DNA from: Streptomyces sp. NBC_01498
GTDB lineage: Bacteria > Actinomycetota > Actinomycetes > Streptomycetales > Streptomycetaceae
DNA length: 64,000 bases
Assembly (NCBI RefSeq): GCF_036327775.1
Contig: NZ_CP109598.1
Span: forward strand, 1,302,001-1,366,000
Reading direction: 5' to 3'
Part shown: positions 18,523 to 27,449 of the stretch, piece after piece
How positions within the stretch are numbered: the first letter of the stretch is position 1
Layout of the letters: every line of letters begins with the position of its first letter
Made by a program: the position numbers and the translations under genes
Notes under the pieces: model-generated
The model's input: the letters and a program-made list of their open reading frames with translations, nothing else
What the model was told of the DNA's origin: nothing
Databases searched by the model: none

Positions 18523-20021
18523 AAGACCGCGCCCGCGACGGTGCCGGGCAGCCGCTCGTACGAGCCGGCCAGCAACCGCCGCAGGGTGGGCAGGTGTTCG
18601 GGGGCGTACGGCTTGCCCCGGGAGTCGTCGACGATCAGCGCGGGGGGCCGCGTCCGCATCTCGGCGGTGAACACCCGCCAGGCGCCCGGGACTCCGTACG
18701 CCTCGCCGACCCGGGGGCCGTTGCGGCCTCCGCTGAAGTTGGTGAGGAGCCCGGCGGTCAGATAGCGGCTGGCGGGGGCGCGGTCGGCGAGCCGGTACGT
18801 CTGCGGGTGTATCCCCCACACGAGAACCCGGTCCGCCGGGGCGCTGTGCTGCCGTACGGCGGCGGCGACGCGTGCGGCGTGGGCGAGTTCGGGCCGGGGC
18901 GCGAACGGGGCCCAGAGGACGAACAGCGCGCACACGCCCGCCGGGACGGCCAGGACGGACCGGAGCCGTTCCCGGCGCAGCGACCGGAGCGCGGCGGTCG
19001 CCAACAGGGCGACGGGCGGCAGGAGTTGCTGGAAGTAGTGCCCGTAGAAGTGGAATCCGACGGCGACGGCCCCGGCGGAGGCGCCGCACCAGATCCAGAG
19101 GTCGGTGAGGGGTCTGCCGGTCACCCGTCCGGCGCGCAGCGCCCGGCGGACCGGCGGCAGGACGCCCGCGCAGCAGAGGCCGAGGAGCAGGGTGTTCACC
19201 ACGGCCCGCAGCAGCACGTACAGCTCGGAGCCGCCGAGGGAGAAGGCGTACGAGCCGGAGCCGGTGACCGTCCAGAAGACGAAGCCCGCCGGGTCGGTCA
19301 GGAGCGCGGCGGCGGTGACGGGGGCGGCGAAGCCGATCACCGTACACGGCAGGCGCGTCGCGAGGGCCGCGCGTCCGGAGGTCCGCCAGAGCATCCAGAG
19401 CACGGGGACGAGGACCGCGCCGCCGGTCTGTTTGGTGAGGAACGCCCCGGCGACCGCGACTCCGGCGGCGCCCCAGCGGCCCCGGTCGGCGCAGAGGACG
19501 GCCGCCGCCGTGAAGGGCAGCATGACGACCTCGAAGGTGACGGCCTGGCCGTCCTGCGGGACGAAGCCCACCGAGATCAGCAGGAAGAGCACACCGGCCG
19601 TGACGCCGGAGCGGTCGCCCCAGCGGTGCCTGGCGAAGGCCGCGAGCAGCACGGCGGTGGTGAACTGGGCGGTGACCGCGAGGAGTTTGACCGCGTGGAC
19701 GGACTGGTCGCCGAAGAGGGTGAACGCCGCCTCGTACAGCAGGGGCAGCAGGGGTGTCTTGCGGTCTACGACGGTCTCGTACAGTTCTCCGCCGTCCGCG
19801 AGCATGCGGGCCTGGACGGCGAGGTAGCCCTCGTCGGGGCTCCAGAAGGGCAGCAGGAAGGACGGCAGGCGGACGGTGAGGGCGATCAGCGCCAGGACGG
19901 GCAGGAGCCGCCGCCAGTAGCCGGAGGCGGGCCCGGCGGCGGCCGGGGCGGCGGACCTACGGGTGGGAACCGGGCGGACCGGGGCGGGGCGGGGTGCCGT
20001 GGACGGCGGCTCGACGGGCAT
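18498..20021 (-). CDS. Polytopic PMT/ArnT-family glycosyltransferase-like membrane protein
   Basis: The 507-residue protein has a disordered Pro/Ala-rich leader of about 35 residues, then roughly ten hydrophobic segments (for example LLPVLALIALTVRL, VTAGVLFLLISVGFV, LLPPVALLATAALR) and a soluble C-terminal tail. The first extracytoplasmic loop carries FWSPDEGYLAVQARML, the acidic Asp-Glu site typical of lipid-phosphate-sugar-dependent GT-C enzymes, followed by VDRKTPLLPLLYEAAF. The substrate is unknown; a polyprenyl-phosphate sugar donor and a cell-envelope acceptor are inferred. The ATG at 20021 starts just before the leader. It lies 41 bp after the APC permease gene and may share its transcript. 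Confidence 0.82.
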   Translation of the reverse strand: MPVEPPSTAPRPAPVRPVPTRRSAAPAAAGPASGYWRRLLPVLALIALTVRLPSFLLPFWSPDEGYLAVQARMLADGGELYETVVDRKTPLLPLLYEAAFTLFGDQSVHAVKLLAVTAQFTTAVLLAAFARHRWGDRSGVTAGVLFLLISVGFVPQDGQAVTFEVVMLPFTAAAVLCADRGRWGAAGVAVAGAFLTKQTGGAVLVPVLWMLWRTSGRAALATRLPCTVIGFAAPVTAAALLTDPAGFVFWTVTGSGSYAFSLGGSELYVLLRAVVNTLLLGLCCAGVLPPVRRALRAGRVTGRPLTDLWIWCGASAGAVAVGFHFYGHYFQQLLPPVALLATAALRSLRRERLRSVLAVPAGVCALFVLWAPFAPRPELAHAARVAAAVRQHSAPADRVLVWGIHPQTYRLADRAPASRYLTAGLLTNFSGGRNGPRVGEAYGVPGAWRVFTAEMRTRPPALIVDDSRGKPYAPEHLPTLRRLLAGSYERLPGTVAGAVFYVRSRGS

Positions 20022-20062
20022 GCGTGACTCTCGTACGGGGGTGGGACGGAACCGAGGGTGCG

Positions 20063-21565
20063 TCAGCCGGACTTGGCGAGGCGGCTGTTGCGCCGCCCGT
20101 AGGCGAGGTACACGACGACACCGACGGCCATCCAGATGCCGAACCGCAGCCAGGTCTCGGCGGGCAGGTTGAGCATCAGCCACAGCGAGGCGAGCACGGA
20201 GACGGCGGGCAGCCAGGGCACCAGCGGGGTACGGAAGGTCCTCGGCAGGTCGGGGCGCGTACGGCGCAGGATGACGACGCCGATGGCGACCACGACGAAG
20301 GCGAAGAGGGTGCCGATGTTCACCAGGGAGGCCAGTTCCTCGATGCTGGTGAAGCCCGCGACGACCGCGATGATCACACCGAGCAGCACCGTGGAGCGGT
20401 AGGGGGTGCGGAACTTGGGGTGCACGTGCGAGAACAGCCGGGGCAGCAGCCCGTCACGGCTCATGGCGAAGAACACCCGGGTCTGGCCGAGCAGGAGGAT
20501 CATGCAGACGGTGGTCAGGCCGACGGCGGCGCCGAAGCTGATGACGCCCGCGTAGAAGGGATGGCCGGTGGCCTTGAAGGCGTCGGCCAGCGGTGCGTCC
20601 ACGGTGAGTTCGGTGTAGTGCTGCATACCGGTGACGACGACGGAGACGGCCACGTACAGCAGGGTGCAGATGATCAGTGAGCCGAGGATGCCGCGCGGCA
20701 TGTCGCGCTGCGGGACCTTGGTCTCCTCGGCGGCGGTGGCGACGATGTCGAACCCGATGAAGGCGAAGAAGACGACGGAGGCGGCGGTGAAGATGCCCAT
20801 GACGCCGAAGTTGGTGGGCACGTAGCCGAAGATCAGCTGGATGAGCGGGGAGTCGAGACCGGCGCCCGCGGGCTGTTCCACGGCCTTGGGGATGAACGGG
20901 GAGTAGTTCGCGGAGTCGATGAAGAACGCGCCGGCGATGATGACGATCAGGACGACCGTCACCTTGATGGCCACGACGATCGCGGTGACGCGGGCGGAGA
21001 GCTTCATGCCGAGGATCAGGACGCCGGTCAGCAGGAGGACGAGGAGGAAGGCGAGCAGGTCGAAGCCGAAGCCTTTCTCCTCGCTGGTGCCGGCGAGTGC
21101 GTCGGGCAGCTGCCAGCCCGCGTTGTCCAGGAGCGACTGCACATAGCCGGACCAGCCGACGGCGACCACGGCGGTGGCGAGGGCGAATTCGAGGACCAGG
21201 TCCCAGCCGATGATCCAGGCGGGCAGTTCGCCGAGCGAGGCGTAGCTGAAGGTGTACGCGGATCCGGCCACCGGCACGGTCGAGGCGAACTCCGCGTAGC
21301 AGACGGCCGCGAGGGCGCAGACGATGCCGGCGGCGACGAAGGCGAGGGCGGTGGCGGGGCCCGCGTTGTCCTTGGCGACGGCGCCGGTGAGGACGAAGAT
21401 GCCGGTGCCGATGATGACGCCGACGCCGAAGACCGTCAGATCCAGCGCGGAGAGCGACTTCTTGAGCGCGTGCTCCGGCTCCTCGGTGTCCCTGATGGAC
21501 TGTTCGACGCTTTTCGTGCGGAACATCGAGTCGCGTGGGGGGCGCGAGTCGTGCGGGGTGGTCAC
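20063..21565 (-). CDS. APC-superfamily amino acid permease (cationic amino acid transporter type)
   Basis: The 500-residue protein has twelve or more hydrophobic helices and the APC hallmarks: LDLTVFGVGVIIGTGIFVLTG in helix 1, the consensus FAFIGFDIVATAAEETKVPQRDMPRGI in the middle (read as separate blocks near residues 238-265), and FRTPLVPWLP before the last helices. It should import amino acids by proton symport or exchange; similarity to cationic amino acid transporters is by layout, not by a specificity residue. The GTG at 21565 has GGAGG 7 nt upstream. A strong terminator at 21646-21695 separates it from dxs. Confidence 0.88.
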   Translation of the reverse strand: MTTPHDSRPPRDSMFRTKSVEQSIRDTEEPEHALKKSLSALDLTVFGVGVIIGTGIFVLTGAVAKDNAGPATALAFVAAGIVCALAAVCYAEFASTVPVAGSAYTFSYASLGELPAWIIGWDLVLEFALATAVVAVGWSGYVQSLLDNAGWQLPDALAGTSEEKGFGFDLLAFLLVLLLTGVLILGMKLSARVTAIVVAIKVTVVLIVIIAGAFFIDSANYSPFIPKAVEQPAGAGLDSPLIQLIFGYVPTNFGVMGIFTAASVVFFAFIGFDIVATAAEETKVPQRDMPRGILGSLIICTLLYVAVSVVVTGMQHYTELTVDAPLADAFKATGHPFYAGVISFGAAVGLTTVCMILLLGQTRVFFAMSRDGLLPRLFSHVHPKFRTPYRSTVLLGVIIAVVAGFTSIEELASLVNIGTLFAFVVVAIGVVILRRTRPDLPRTFRTPLVPWLPAVSVLASLWLMLNLPAETWLRFGIWMAVGVVVYLAYGRRNSRLAKSG

Positions 21566-21645
21566 CGGCGTACCTCCGAGAGCGTGGTTGCCGCCATGAT
21601 CGAGAGGTGCTCGGCGACCGGGTACCCGGAAAGGCTTATTTCACA

Positions 21646-21695
21646 CGGATGAGCCGGTCGGACCACCCGTAGGGGGAGTCCGACCGGCTCGTCCG
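21646..21695 (-). terminator. Terminator downstream of dxs
   Basis: An 18-bp stem with one G-U pair (21646-21663 with 21678-21695, core GAGCCGGTCGGAC) encloses a 14-nt loop. Just beyond, at about 21717-21742, the 8-mer TGTCGGCC is repeated three times with small changes. Confidence 0.8.
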
Positions 21696-21764
21696 CCGAT
21701 GTGTTCGGCCGTCTCGGCGTGTCGGCCTGTCGGCCTGTCGGCGACACGCTCCAAACGACAGCCC

Positions 21765-23738
21765 CTAGTCGCGGGTGATCTCCTCGGCGGCCGAGGGAAC
21801 CACGGTCATGCGGCCGTCGATGCGCGAGACCAGGCCGGTGACCTGGCGCGCGATGTCCGGGGCGGTCAGGCCGATCTCGGCCATCAGCTCCTTGCGCGAC
21901 GCGTGGTCGAGGAAACGGGCCGGGATGCCGAAGTCCCGCAGCGGGATGTCGACCCCGGCGTCCCGCAGGGACTGGGCGACGGCCGAACCGACGCCGCCCG
22001 CGCGGCTGTTGTCCTCGACGGTGACGACGACACGGTGCCGCTCGGCGAGCGGCGCGAGCGCCTCGTCGACGGGCTTGACCCAGCGCGGGTCGACCACGGT
22101 GGTGGAGATGCCCTGCTTGTCGAGGAGATCGGCGATCTCCAGACACATCGGGGCGAGCGCGCCGACGGAGACCAGCAGCACGTCCGCCGGGCCCTCGGCC
22201 GGGCGGCGCAGCACGTCCATGCCGCCCGCCTTGCCCACGGCGGCGACGGCGGGACCGACGGCGCCCTTGGAGAAACGCACCACGGTCGGGGCGTCGTCCA
22301 CCAGCACGGCCTCCCGGAGCTGGGCGCGGACCTGGTCGGCGTCGCGCGGGGCGGCGATCCGCAGATTCGGCACGCACTGGAGGATCGACATGTCCCACAT
22401 GCCGTTGTGGGAGGCGCCGTCGGTGCCGGTGATGCCGGCCCGGTCGAGGACGAAGGTCACGCCGCAGTCGTGCAGGGCGACATCCATGAGGACCTGGTCG
22501 AAGGCGCGGTTGAGGAAGGTCGCGTACACGGCGAAGACGGGGTGCAGCCCGCCGGTGGCCAGACCGGCCGCCGACACCGCGCCGTGCTGCTCGGCGATCC
22601 CCACGTCGTACACCCGGTCCGGGAACGCCTTGGCGAACTTCTCCAGTCCGACCGGCTGGAGCATCGCGGCCGTGATGGCGACGATGTCGGCCCGCTCCTT
22701 GCCGAGCTTGACCATCTCCTCGCCGAACACCGAGGTCCAGTCGACGCCCGAACTGGCGATCGGCAGACCGGTGTCGGGGTGGATCTTGCCGACGGCGTGG
22801 AAACGGTCGGCCTCGTCCAGGAGCGCGGGCTGGTAGCCGCGGCCCTTCTCGGTGAGGCAGTGGATGATGACGGGGCCGCCGAAGCGCTTGGCGCGCTGGA
22901 GGGCGGACTCCAGGGCGTCCAGGTCGTGGCCGTCGATCGGGCCCACGTACTTCAGGCCCAGGTCCTCGAACATGCCCTGGGGGGCGATGAAGTCCTTGAG
23001 GCCCTTCTTCGCGCCGTGCAGCGTGTCGTAGAGCGGGCGGCCGACGACCGGGGTGCGCTCCAGGATGTCCTTGCCGCGGGCCAGGAAGCGTTCGTAGCCG
23101 TCGGTGGTACGCAGGGTGGCCAGGTGGTTCGCGAGGCCGCCGATGGTGGGCGCGTACGAGCGCTCGTTGTCGTTGACGACGATGACGAGCGGGCGGTCCT
23201 TGGCGGCGGCGATGTTGTTGAGCGCCTCCCAGGCCATGCCGCCGGTGAGCGCGCCGTCGCCGATGACGGCGACCACGTGGTCCTGGCGGCCGAGCACCTG
23301 GTTGGCCTTGGCGAGTCCGTCGGCCCAGCCGAGGACCGTCGAGGCGTGCGAGTTCTCGATGACGTCGTGCGGGGACTCGGCCCGGGACGGGTAGCCGGAG
23401 AGGCCGCCCTTGCTCTTGAGCCTGGTGAAGTCCTGACGGCCCGTCAGGAGCTTGTGCACATAGGACTGGTGGCCGGTGTCGAAGAGGACCTTGTCCCTGG
23501 GCGAGTCGAAGACCCGGTGCAGGGCGATCGTCAGTTCGACGACTCCGAGGTTGGGACCGAGGTGTCCGCCGGTCTTGGAGACCGCGTCGACGAGGAAGGA
23601 CCTGATCTCCCCGGCGAGCTGGTCCAGCTGCTCCGGGCCGAGACGGTCCAGATCACGCGGGCCCTTGATCCGGGTCAGCAGGTCCCATCCGTCGCCCACC
23701 GCCGCCTCGGGCGGTCGCGCTGCGCGCGGCTGTGTCAC
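21765..23738 (-). CDS. dxs: 1-deoxy-D-xylulose-5-phosphate synthase
   Basis: Dxs condenses pyruvate with glyceraldehyde 3-phosphate, using thiamine diphosphate, to start the MEP isoprenoid pathway. The 657-residue protein has [14 protein letters not shown] with the catalytic His region, the TPP-binding motif [16 protein letters not shown], and the transketolase motif [18 protein letters not shown], then a C-terminal transketolase domain with [14 protein letters not shown]. The GTG at 23738 follows AGGAGG at ideal spacing; this gives an N-terminal extension of about 15 residues before the usual [14 protein letters not shown]. It reads in the same direction as the xyl genes but is separated from them by a hairpin. 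Confidence 0.96.
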   Translation of the reverse strand: MTQPRAARPPEAAVGDGWDLLTRIKGPRDLDRLGPEQLDQLAGEIRSFLVDAVSKTGGHLGPNLGVVELTIALHRVFDSPRDKVLFDTGHQSYVHKLLTGRQDFTRLKSKGGLSGYPSRAESPHDVIENSHASTVLGWADGLAKANQVLGRQDHVVAVIGDGALTGGMAWEALNNIAAAKDRPLVIVVNDNERSYAPTIGGLANHLATLRTTDGYERFLARGKDILERTPVVGRPLYDTLHGAKKGLKDFIAPQGMFEDLGLKYVGPIDGHDLDALESALQRAKRFGGPVIIHCLTEKGRGYQPALLDEADRFHAVGKIHPDTGLPIASSGVDWTSVFGEEMVKLGKERADIVAITAAMLQPVGLEKFAKAFPDRVYDVGIAEQHGAVSAAGLATGGLHPVFAVYATFLNRAFDQVLMDVALHDCGVTFVLDRAGITGTDGASHNGMWDMSILQCVPNLRIAAPRDADQVRAQLREAVLVDDAPTVVRFSKGAVGPAVAAVGKAGGMDVLRRPAEGPADVLLVSVGALAPMCLEIADLLDKQGISTTVVDPRWVKPVDEALAPLAERHRVVVTVEDNSRAGGVGSAVAQSLRDAGVDIPLRDFGIPARFLDHASRKELMAEIGLTAPDIARQVTGLVSRIDGRMTVVPSAAEEITRD

Positions 23739-23879
23739 CGTGCCTCCTAGCGTTGAAGATCTGGCGTGCCGGTCCGCCGAGTCTAATGTTCCCGCCACGC
23801 CGGACGTCATCGGGCGGCGCGTCGTTCACCGTACGGGCGCCCGTTCGAGGGCGGCCGGCCGTGCGCCGGTGACACGGGT

Positions 23880-23911
23880 GTGCCCGGTACCGGGGGTCCG
23901 GTACCGGGCAC
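23880..23911 (-). terminator. Terminator after xylH
   Basis: TGCCCGGTACC (23881-23891) pairs with GGTACCGGGCA (23900-23910), extended by G-C pairs on both sides, leaving a 4-nt loop. It closes the xylFGH transcript before dxs. Confidence 0.75.
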
Positions 23912-23930
23912 GACGCGGTGGGACGGGCGG

Positions 23931-25223
23931 TCAGGCGCGGCCCGCTGTCTTCTGGGTCTTCCGGGTGACGGCGTCGATGACGACCGTGGCCAGGAGCACA
24001 CCACCGGTGATCATGTACTGGATCGGCGAGGCGATGCCCTGGAGGGCGAGCCCGTACTGGATCGACGTGATGACCAGCACACCGAGCAGCGCGTTCCAGG
24101 TGCGGCCCCGGCCGCCGAAGAGGCTGGTGCCGCCGATGACGGCCGCCGCGATGGCGTTCATCAGCAGCTCACCGCCGCCGGCTCCCTGGTTGGCGGAGGC
24201 GATCTTCGAGGCGATGAAGAGACCGCCGATCGCGGCGAAGGTGCCCGCGACGGAGAAGACCGCGACGCGGACGCCGACGACGCTGATACCGGCGCGGCGG
24301 GACGCCTCGACGCTGCCGCCGAGCGCGAATATCTTCCGTCCGAACGAGGTGCGGCGGAGCACGAAGTCCGTCAGCACCAGCACGAGCAGGAAGATCAGCA
24401 CGGCCAGGGGCAGGCCCTTGTACTGGTTGAACATGATGGCCACGGCGAAGGCCAGCACCGCCAGCAGCGCCGTACGGACGATGATCTCGCTCAGCAGCCG
24501 GGAGGGGACACCGGCGGCGGCCCGGCGGCGGTTGTCGAGGAACGAGGAGAGGAAGTACGCGCCGACCGCCACCACCGCGAGGCCGTAGGCCGCGGCGACG
24601 TCGGAGAAGTAGTAGCCGGTCAGCTTGCCGACCAGGCCGTCGCGGTCCAGGTTGATGGTGCCGTTGTCGCCGAGGATCTGGAGCATGAAGCCGTTCCAGA
24701 ACAGCAGACCGGCCAGGGTCACGGCGAACGCGGGGACGCCCACCCGGGCGAAGAAGAAGCCGTGGATGGCGCCGGCCACCGCGCCGGTGAGGATGGCCAG
24801 GACGAACGCCAGCCACTCCGCCATGCCGTGGGTGACGGCGAGGACCGCGAAGACGCCGCCCGCCACACCGCTGACCGAGCCGACCGACAGGTCGATCTCG
24901 CCGAGCAGCAGGACGAAGACGATGCCGACCGCGATCATGCCGGTGCCGACCATGGCGACCGAGATGTCGGTGAGGTTGCCGGCGGTCAGGAAGTTCCCGT
25001 TGAGGCTGGTGAAGATCGCCCAGATGATGATCAGGCCGATGACGACGGGTATGGAACCGAGGTCACCGCCGCGCAGCTTGCGCTTGAACTCGCCGAGGTA
25101 ACCGGCGAAGCCCTGCTCGCGTACGAGGAGACGGGGGTCGACCGCGACGGTCGCGGCTCCCGCCGCCGGGGCGGGCGCGTCGTCGGCCAGGCCGACCGGT
25201 GCCGAGGTCTTGTCGACGCTCAC
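23931..25223 (-). CDS. xylH: Xylose ABC transporter permease XylH
   Basis: The 430-residue protein belongs to the sugar (CUT2/ribose-type) permease family. After a cytoplasmic N-terminal tail of about 55 residues come about ten transmembrane segments, beginning IPVVIGLIIIWAIFT. It includes the motifs GEIDLSVGSVSGVAGGVFAVL and SVEASRRAGISVVGVRVAVF, which form the ATPase-coupling region, and AIAAAVIGGTSLFGGRG. The GTG at 25223 overlaps the xylG stop by 4 bp, so translation is coupled. With XylF and XylG it should import D-xylose; specificity is inferred from the neighbouring Rok7B7 regulator and the known S. coelicolor arrangement. Confidence 0.9.
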   Translation of the reverse strand: MSVDKTSAPVGLADDAPAPAAGAATVAVDPRLLVREQGFAGYLGEFKRKLRGGDLGSIPVVIGLIIIWAIFTSLNGNFLTAGNLTDISVAMVGTGMIAVGIVFVLLLGEIDLSVGSVSGVAGGVFAVLAVTHGMAEWLAFVLAILTGAVAGAIHGFFFARVGVPAFAVTLAGLLFWNGFMLQILGDNGTINLDRDGLVGKLTGYYFSDVAAAYGLAVVAVGAYFLSSFLDNRRRAAAGVPSRLLSEIIVRTALLAVLAFAVAIMFNQYKGLPLAVLIFLLVLVLTDFVLRRTSFGRKIFALGGSVEASRRAGISVVGVRVAVFSVAGTFAAIGGLFIASKIASANQGAGGGELLMNAIAAAVIGGTSLFGGRGRTWNALLGVLVITSIQYGLALQGIASPIQYMITGGVLLATVVIDAVTRKTQKTAGRA

Positions 25224-25999
25224 TTCTTGGCCTCCACGTTGCGCGCCGCGCGGCGGGTCACGGCGTTGTCCGTGGCTCCGGTGATCGCGGAAATGATGTC
25301 TTCCTGCGAGGTGCCGGCGACGTCGAAGAAGCCGTTGTTGCGCCCCAGCCTGAGCACGGCGACCTTGTCGGCCACCGCGCGGACGTCCTCCATGTTGTGG
25401 CTGACGAGGATCACCGCGTAGCCGCGTTCGCGCAGCCGCTCGACCAGGTCGAGGACCTGGGCGGTCTGCTCGACGCCGAGGGCCGCGGTGGGCTCGTCGA
25501 GGATCACCAGCTTGGGCTCGCCGAGCATGGACCGGGCGATGGCCACGGTCTGGCGCTGGCCGCCGGAGAGCGAGGCGATCGGGATACGCACGCTGGGGAT
25601 GCGGATCGAGAGCGTGGTGAGCAGCTCGCGGGCGCGGCGCTCCATCTCGACCTCGTTGAGTACACCCCAGGAGCGCAGCTCCCGGCCCAGGTAGAGATTG
25701 CCCACGACATCGAGGTTGTCGCAGAGCGCGAGGTCCTGGTACACCGTCGCGACGCCCAACTCCTGCGCGTCGTGCGGCTTGTTGATCGCGACGGACCGGC
25801 CTTCCCACTCGATGACACCGTCATCGATGGGATGAACTCCGGCGATCGTCTTGACGAGCGTGGATTTGCCGGCGCCGTTGTCGCCCACGAGGGCGACGAC
25901 CTGTCCGGCGTGGACCTCAAGCTCTACGTCGGTGAGCGCCTGCACGGCACCGAACCGCTTGGAGACCCCTCGCAACGCCAGCACGGGCGTAGCGGTCAC
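25220..25999 (-). CDS. xylG: Xylose ABC transporter ATPase XylG (single ABC domain)
   Basis: The 259-residue protein contains one complete ABC domain: Walker A GDNGAGKST, Q-loop in VYQDLALCDNL, signature LSGGQRQTVAIARSM, Walker B LVILDEPTAAL and the switch His in ILVSHNM. CUT2 sugar ATPases usually have two such domains (about 500 residues); here only one is present, so two copies must act with the permease. The GTG at 25999 lies 9 nt after AAGGAG. An ATG at 26008 is also possible but abuts the ribosome site. It is preceded by a strong hairpin that separates it from xylF. Confidence 0.9.
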   Translation of the reverse strand: MTATPVLALRGVSKRFGAVQALTDVELEVHAGQVVALVGDNGAGKSTLVKTIAGVHPIDDGVIEWEGRSVAINKPHDAQELGVATVYQDLALCDNLDVVGNLYLGRELRSWGVLNEVEMERRARELLTTLSIRIPSVRIPIASLSGGQRQTVAIARSMLGEPKLVILDEPTAALGVEQTAQVLDLVERLRERGYAVILVSHNMEDVRAVADKVAVLRLGRNNGFFDVAGTSQEDIISAITGATDNAVTRRAARNVEAKK

Positions 26000-26129
26000 G
26001 TAAACCATCTCCTTCGCCGCCTGGCCGGCGGGGATACCGCGCCCCTGGGGGATGGTGGGCGCGGAGGGTCGAGCAGAAGAGAGAACTTCGGGGTGTTCGG
26101 GGGACACACGAAAAGCCGTGAAGTGGTCC

Positions 26130-26178
26130 GTCCGGCGCCCCGCCCGGTAGCGGGACGGTTGAGGGCGGGGCGCCGGAC
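26130..26178 (-). promoter_or_regulatory. Intercistronic hairpin between xylF and xylG
   Basis: Perfect 16-bp arms GTCCGGCGCCCCGCCC (26130-26145) and its complement (26163-26178) flank a 17-nt loop. The hairpin sits 41 bp after the xylF stop and 131 bp before the xylG start. Such structures commonly stabilise or partly terminate the binding-protein message so that it exceeds the membrane components. Confidence 0.65.
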
Positions 26179-26218
26179 AGGCTTCAGGGCGGGTTTCCGC
26201 GGTCGTACCGGCCGGTGA

Positions 26219-27328
26219 TCAGCTCAGGCCGAGGGCGTCGCACTGGGCCTTGAACTTGGCCGTGCAGATCTCGTCGATCGTGTAGATGCCGTCCTTCAGC
26301 ACCGTGTCCTTGATGTTGTCCTTGGTCAGCGAGACGACCGGGACGAGGACCGACGGGACGCCCTTGGTGGTGGGGCTGTCGACCTTCGTCTTGGCGAGGG
26401 AGTCCAGGCTCTCGCCCTTGGCGACCTTGACGGCCATCTCGGCGGCGACGGACGCCTCGGCCGGGTAGGGCTTGTAGACGCTCATGAACTGCTCACCGGC
26501 GACGATGCGCTGCACACCGGCGAGTTCGGCGTCCTGGCCGGTCACGGGCGGCAGCGGCTTGATGCCGGCGCTCTGGAGGGCGGTGATGATGCCGCCCGCC
26601 ATGCCGTCGTTGGCGGAGTACACGCCGACGATCTTGTCCTTGCCCAGGGCCGTGATCGCCGCCTCCATGTTGGCGTTGGCGTTCTCCGGCTTCCACTCCT
26701 TGGTGTCGTACTCCTTGCCGACGGTCACCTTGCCGTCGAGGACGGACTTGGCGCCCGACTTGAAGAGCGCGGCGTTCGGGTCGGTGATGGCGCCGTTCAT
26801 CATGACGATGTCACCGTCCTTCGCCTTCGGGCCCAGCTCGTCCAGGAGCGCCTGGCCCTGGACACGGCCGACCTCTTCGTTGTCGAAGGAGACGTAGCCG
26901 TCGATCGGGCCCTCGGCGAGGCGGTCGAAGGCGATGACCGGGATGCCGGCGTCCTTGGCCTTCTGGACGGAGCCCGCTATGGCCTTGGAGTCCACGGCGT
27001 CCACGATCAGCGCGTCGACCTTGTTGGTGACCATGGTGTCGGCCTGCTGGTTCTGCGTCGACGCGTCCTGCTTCGCGTTGGCGTAGACGATCTTGCCGGT
27101 GCCGCCGGTCAGTTCGCTGACCTTCTTCTCGATGAGCGGCTTGTCGAACTTCTCGTAGCGCGCGGTCTGGTTCTCGGGCAGCAGCAGACCGATGGTCAGC
27201 GGCCCGTCCTTCTTCGCGGGCTCCTTGGCGGAGTCACCGGACTCCTTGGCGCTTCCACAGGCGGCGAGCGAGACGGCCATCGCGGTGGCAGCGGCAGCCA
27301 CGGCAGCACGTCGGAGATGTGCGTTCAC
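26219..27328 (-). CDS. xylF: Xylose-binding lipoprotein XylF
   Basis: The 369-residue protein begins with a lipoprotein signal peptide; the lipobox LAAC puts the lipidated Cys at residue 24. The mature part is a type I periplasmic-binding fold: IGLLLPENQTARYEKFD, VDALIVDAVDSKAIAGSV, GIPVIAFDRLAEGPIDGYVSFDNEE (as separate blocks), GVYSANDGMAGGIITAL and VTGQDAELAGVQRIVAG. The Asn/Asp/Arg pattern is that of the ribose/xylose-binding family. A late Cys pair (DEICTAKFKAQCDAL) could form a disulfide outside the membrane. GTG at 27328 has GGGAGG upstream. It is the first gene of xylFGH and starts 122 bp after rok7B7. Confidence 0.9.
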   Translation of the reverse strand: MNAHLRRAAVAAAATAMAVSLAACGSAKESGDSAKEPAKKDGPLTIGLLLPENQTARYEKFDKPLIEKKVSELTGGTGKIVYANAKQDASTQNQQADTMVTNKVDALIVDAVDSKAIAGSVQKAKDAGIPVIAFDRLAEGPIDGYVSFDNEEVGRVQGQALLDELGPKAKDGDIVMMNGAITDPNAALFKSGAKSVLDGKVTVGKEYDTKEWKPENANANMEAAITALGKDKIVGVYSANDGMAGGIITALQSAGIKPLPPVTGQDAELAGVQRIVAGEQFMSVYKPYPAEASVAAEMAVKVAKGESLDSLAKTKVDSPTTKGVPSVLVPVVSLTKDNIKDTVLKDGIYTIDEICTAKFKAQCDALGLS

Positions 27329-27411
27329 TTCAGAAACCTCCCTGACGAGGCCGCGACGTTGCGGCCGAGGTGGCTGGAAGTCAACTCCGCTGCGGACTCG
27401 ACGTCAAGGAG

Positions 27412-27449
27412 TAAATCCTTAACGAGATGACAACGGTGCCATTCGTTAT
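27412..27449. promoter_or_regulatory. Promoter/operator region upstream of xylF
   Basis: This is an AT-rich island between rok7B7 and xylF. It contains the inverted repeat TAACGA (27420-27425) and TCGTTA (27443-27448) with a 17-bp spacer. It is a candidate regulator site near the xylF promoter, possibly for Rok7B7; no defined consensus was matched. Confidence 0.4.

Noticed and set aside
23807..24004. A short minus-strand frame between dxs and xylH
   Set aside because: It covers the terminator hairpin and has no ribosome site or recognisable product.
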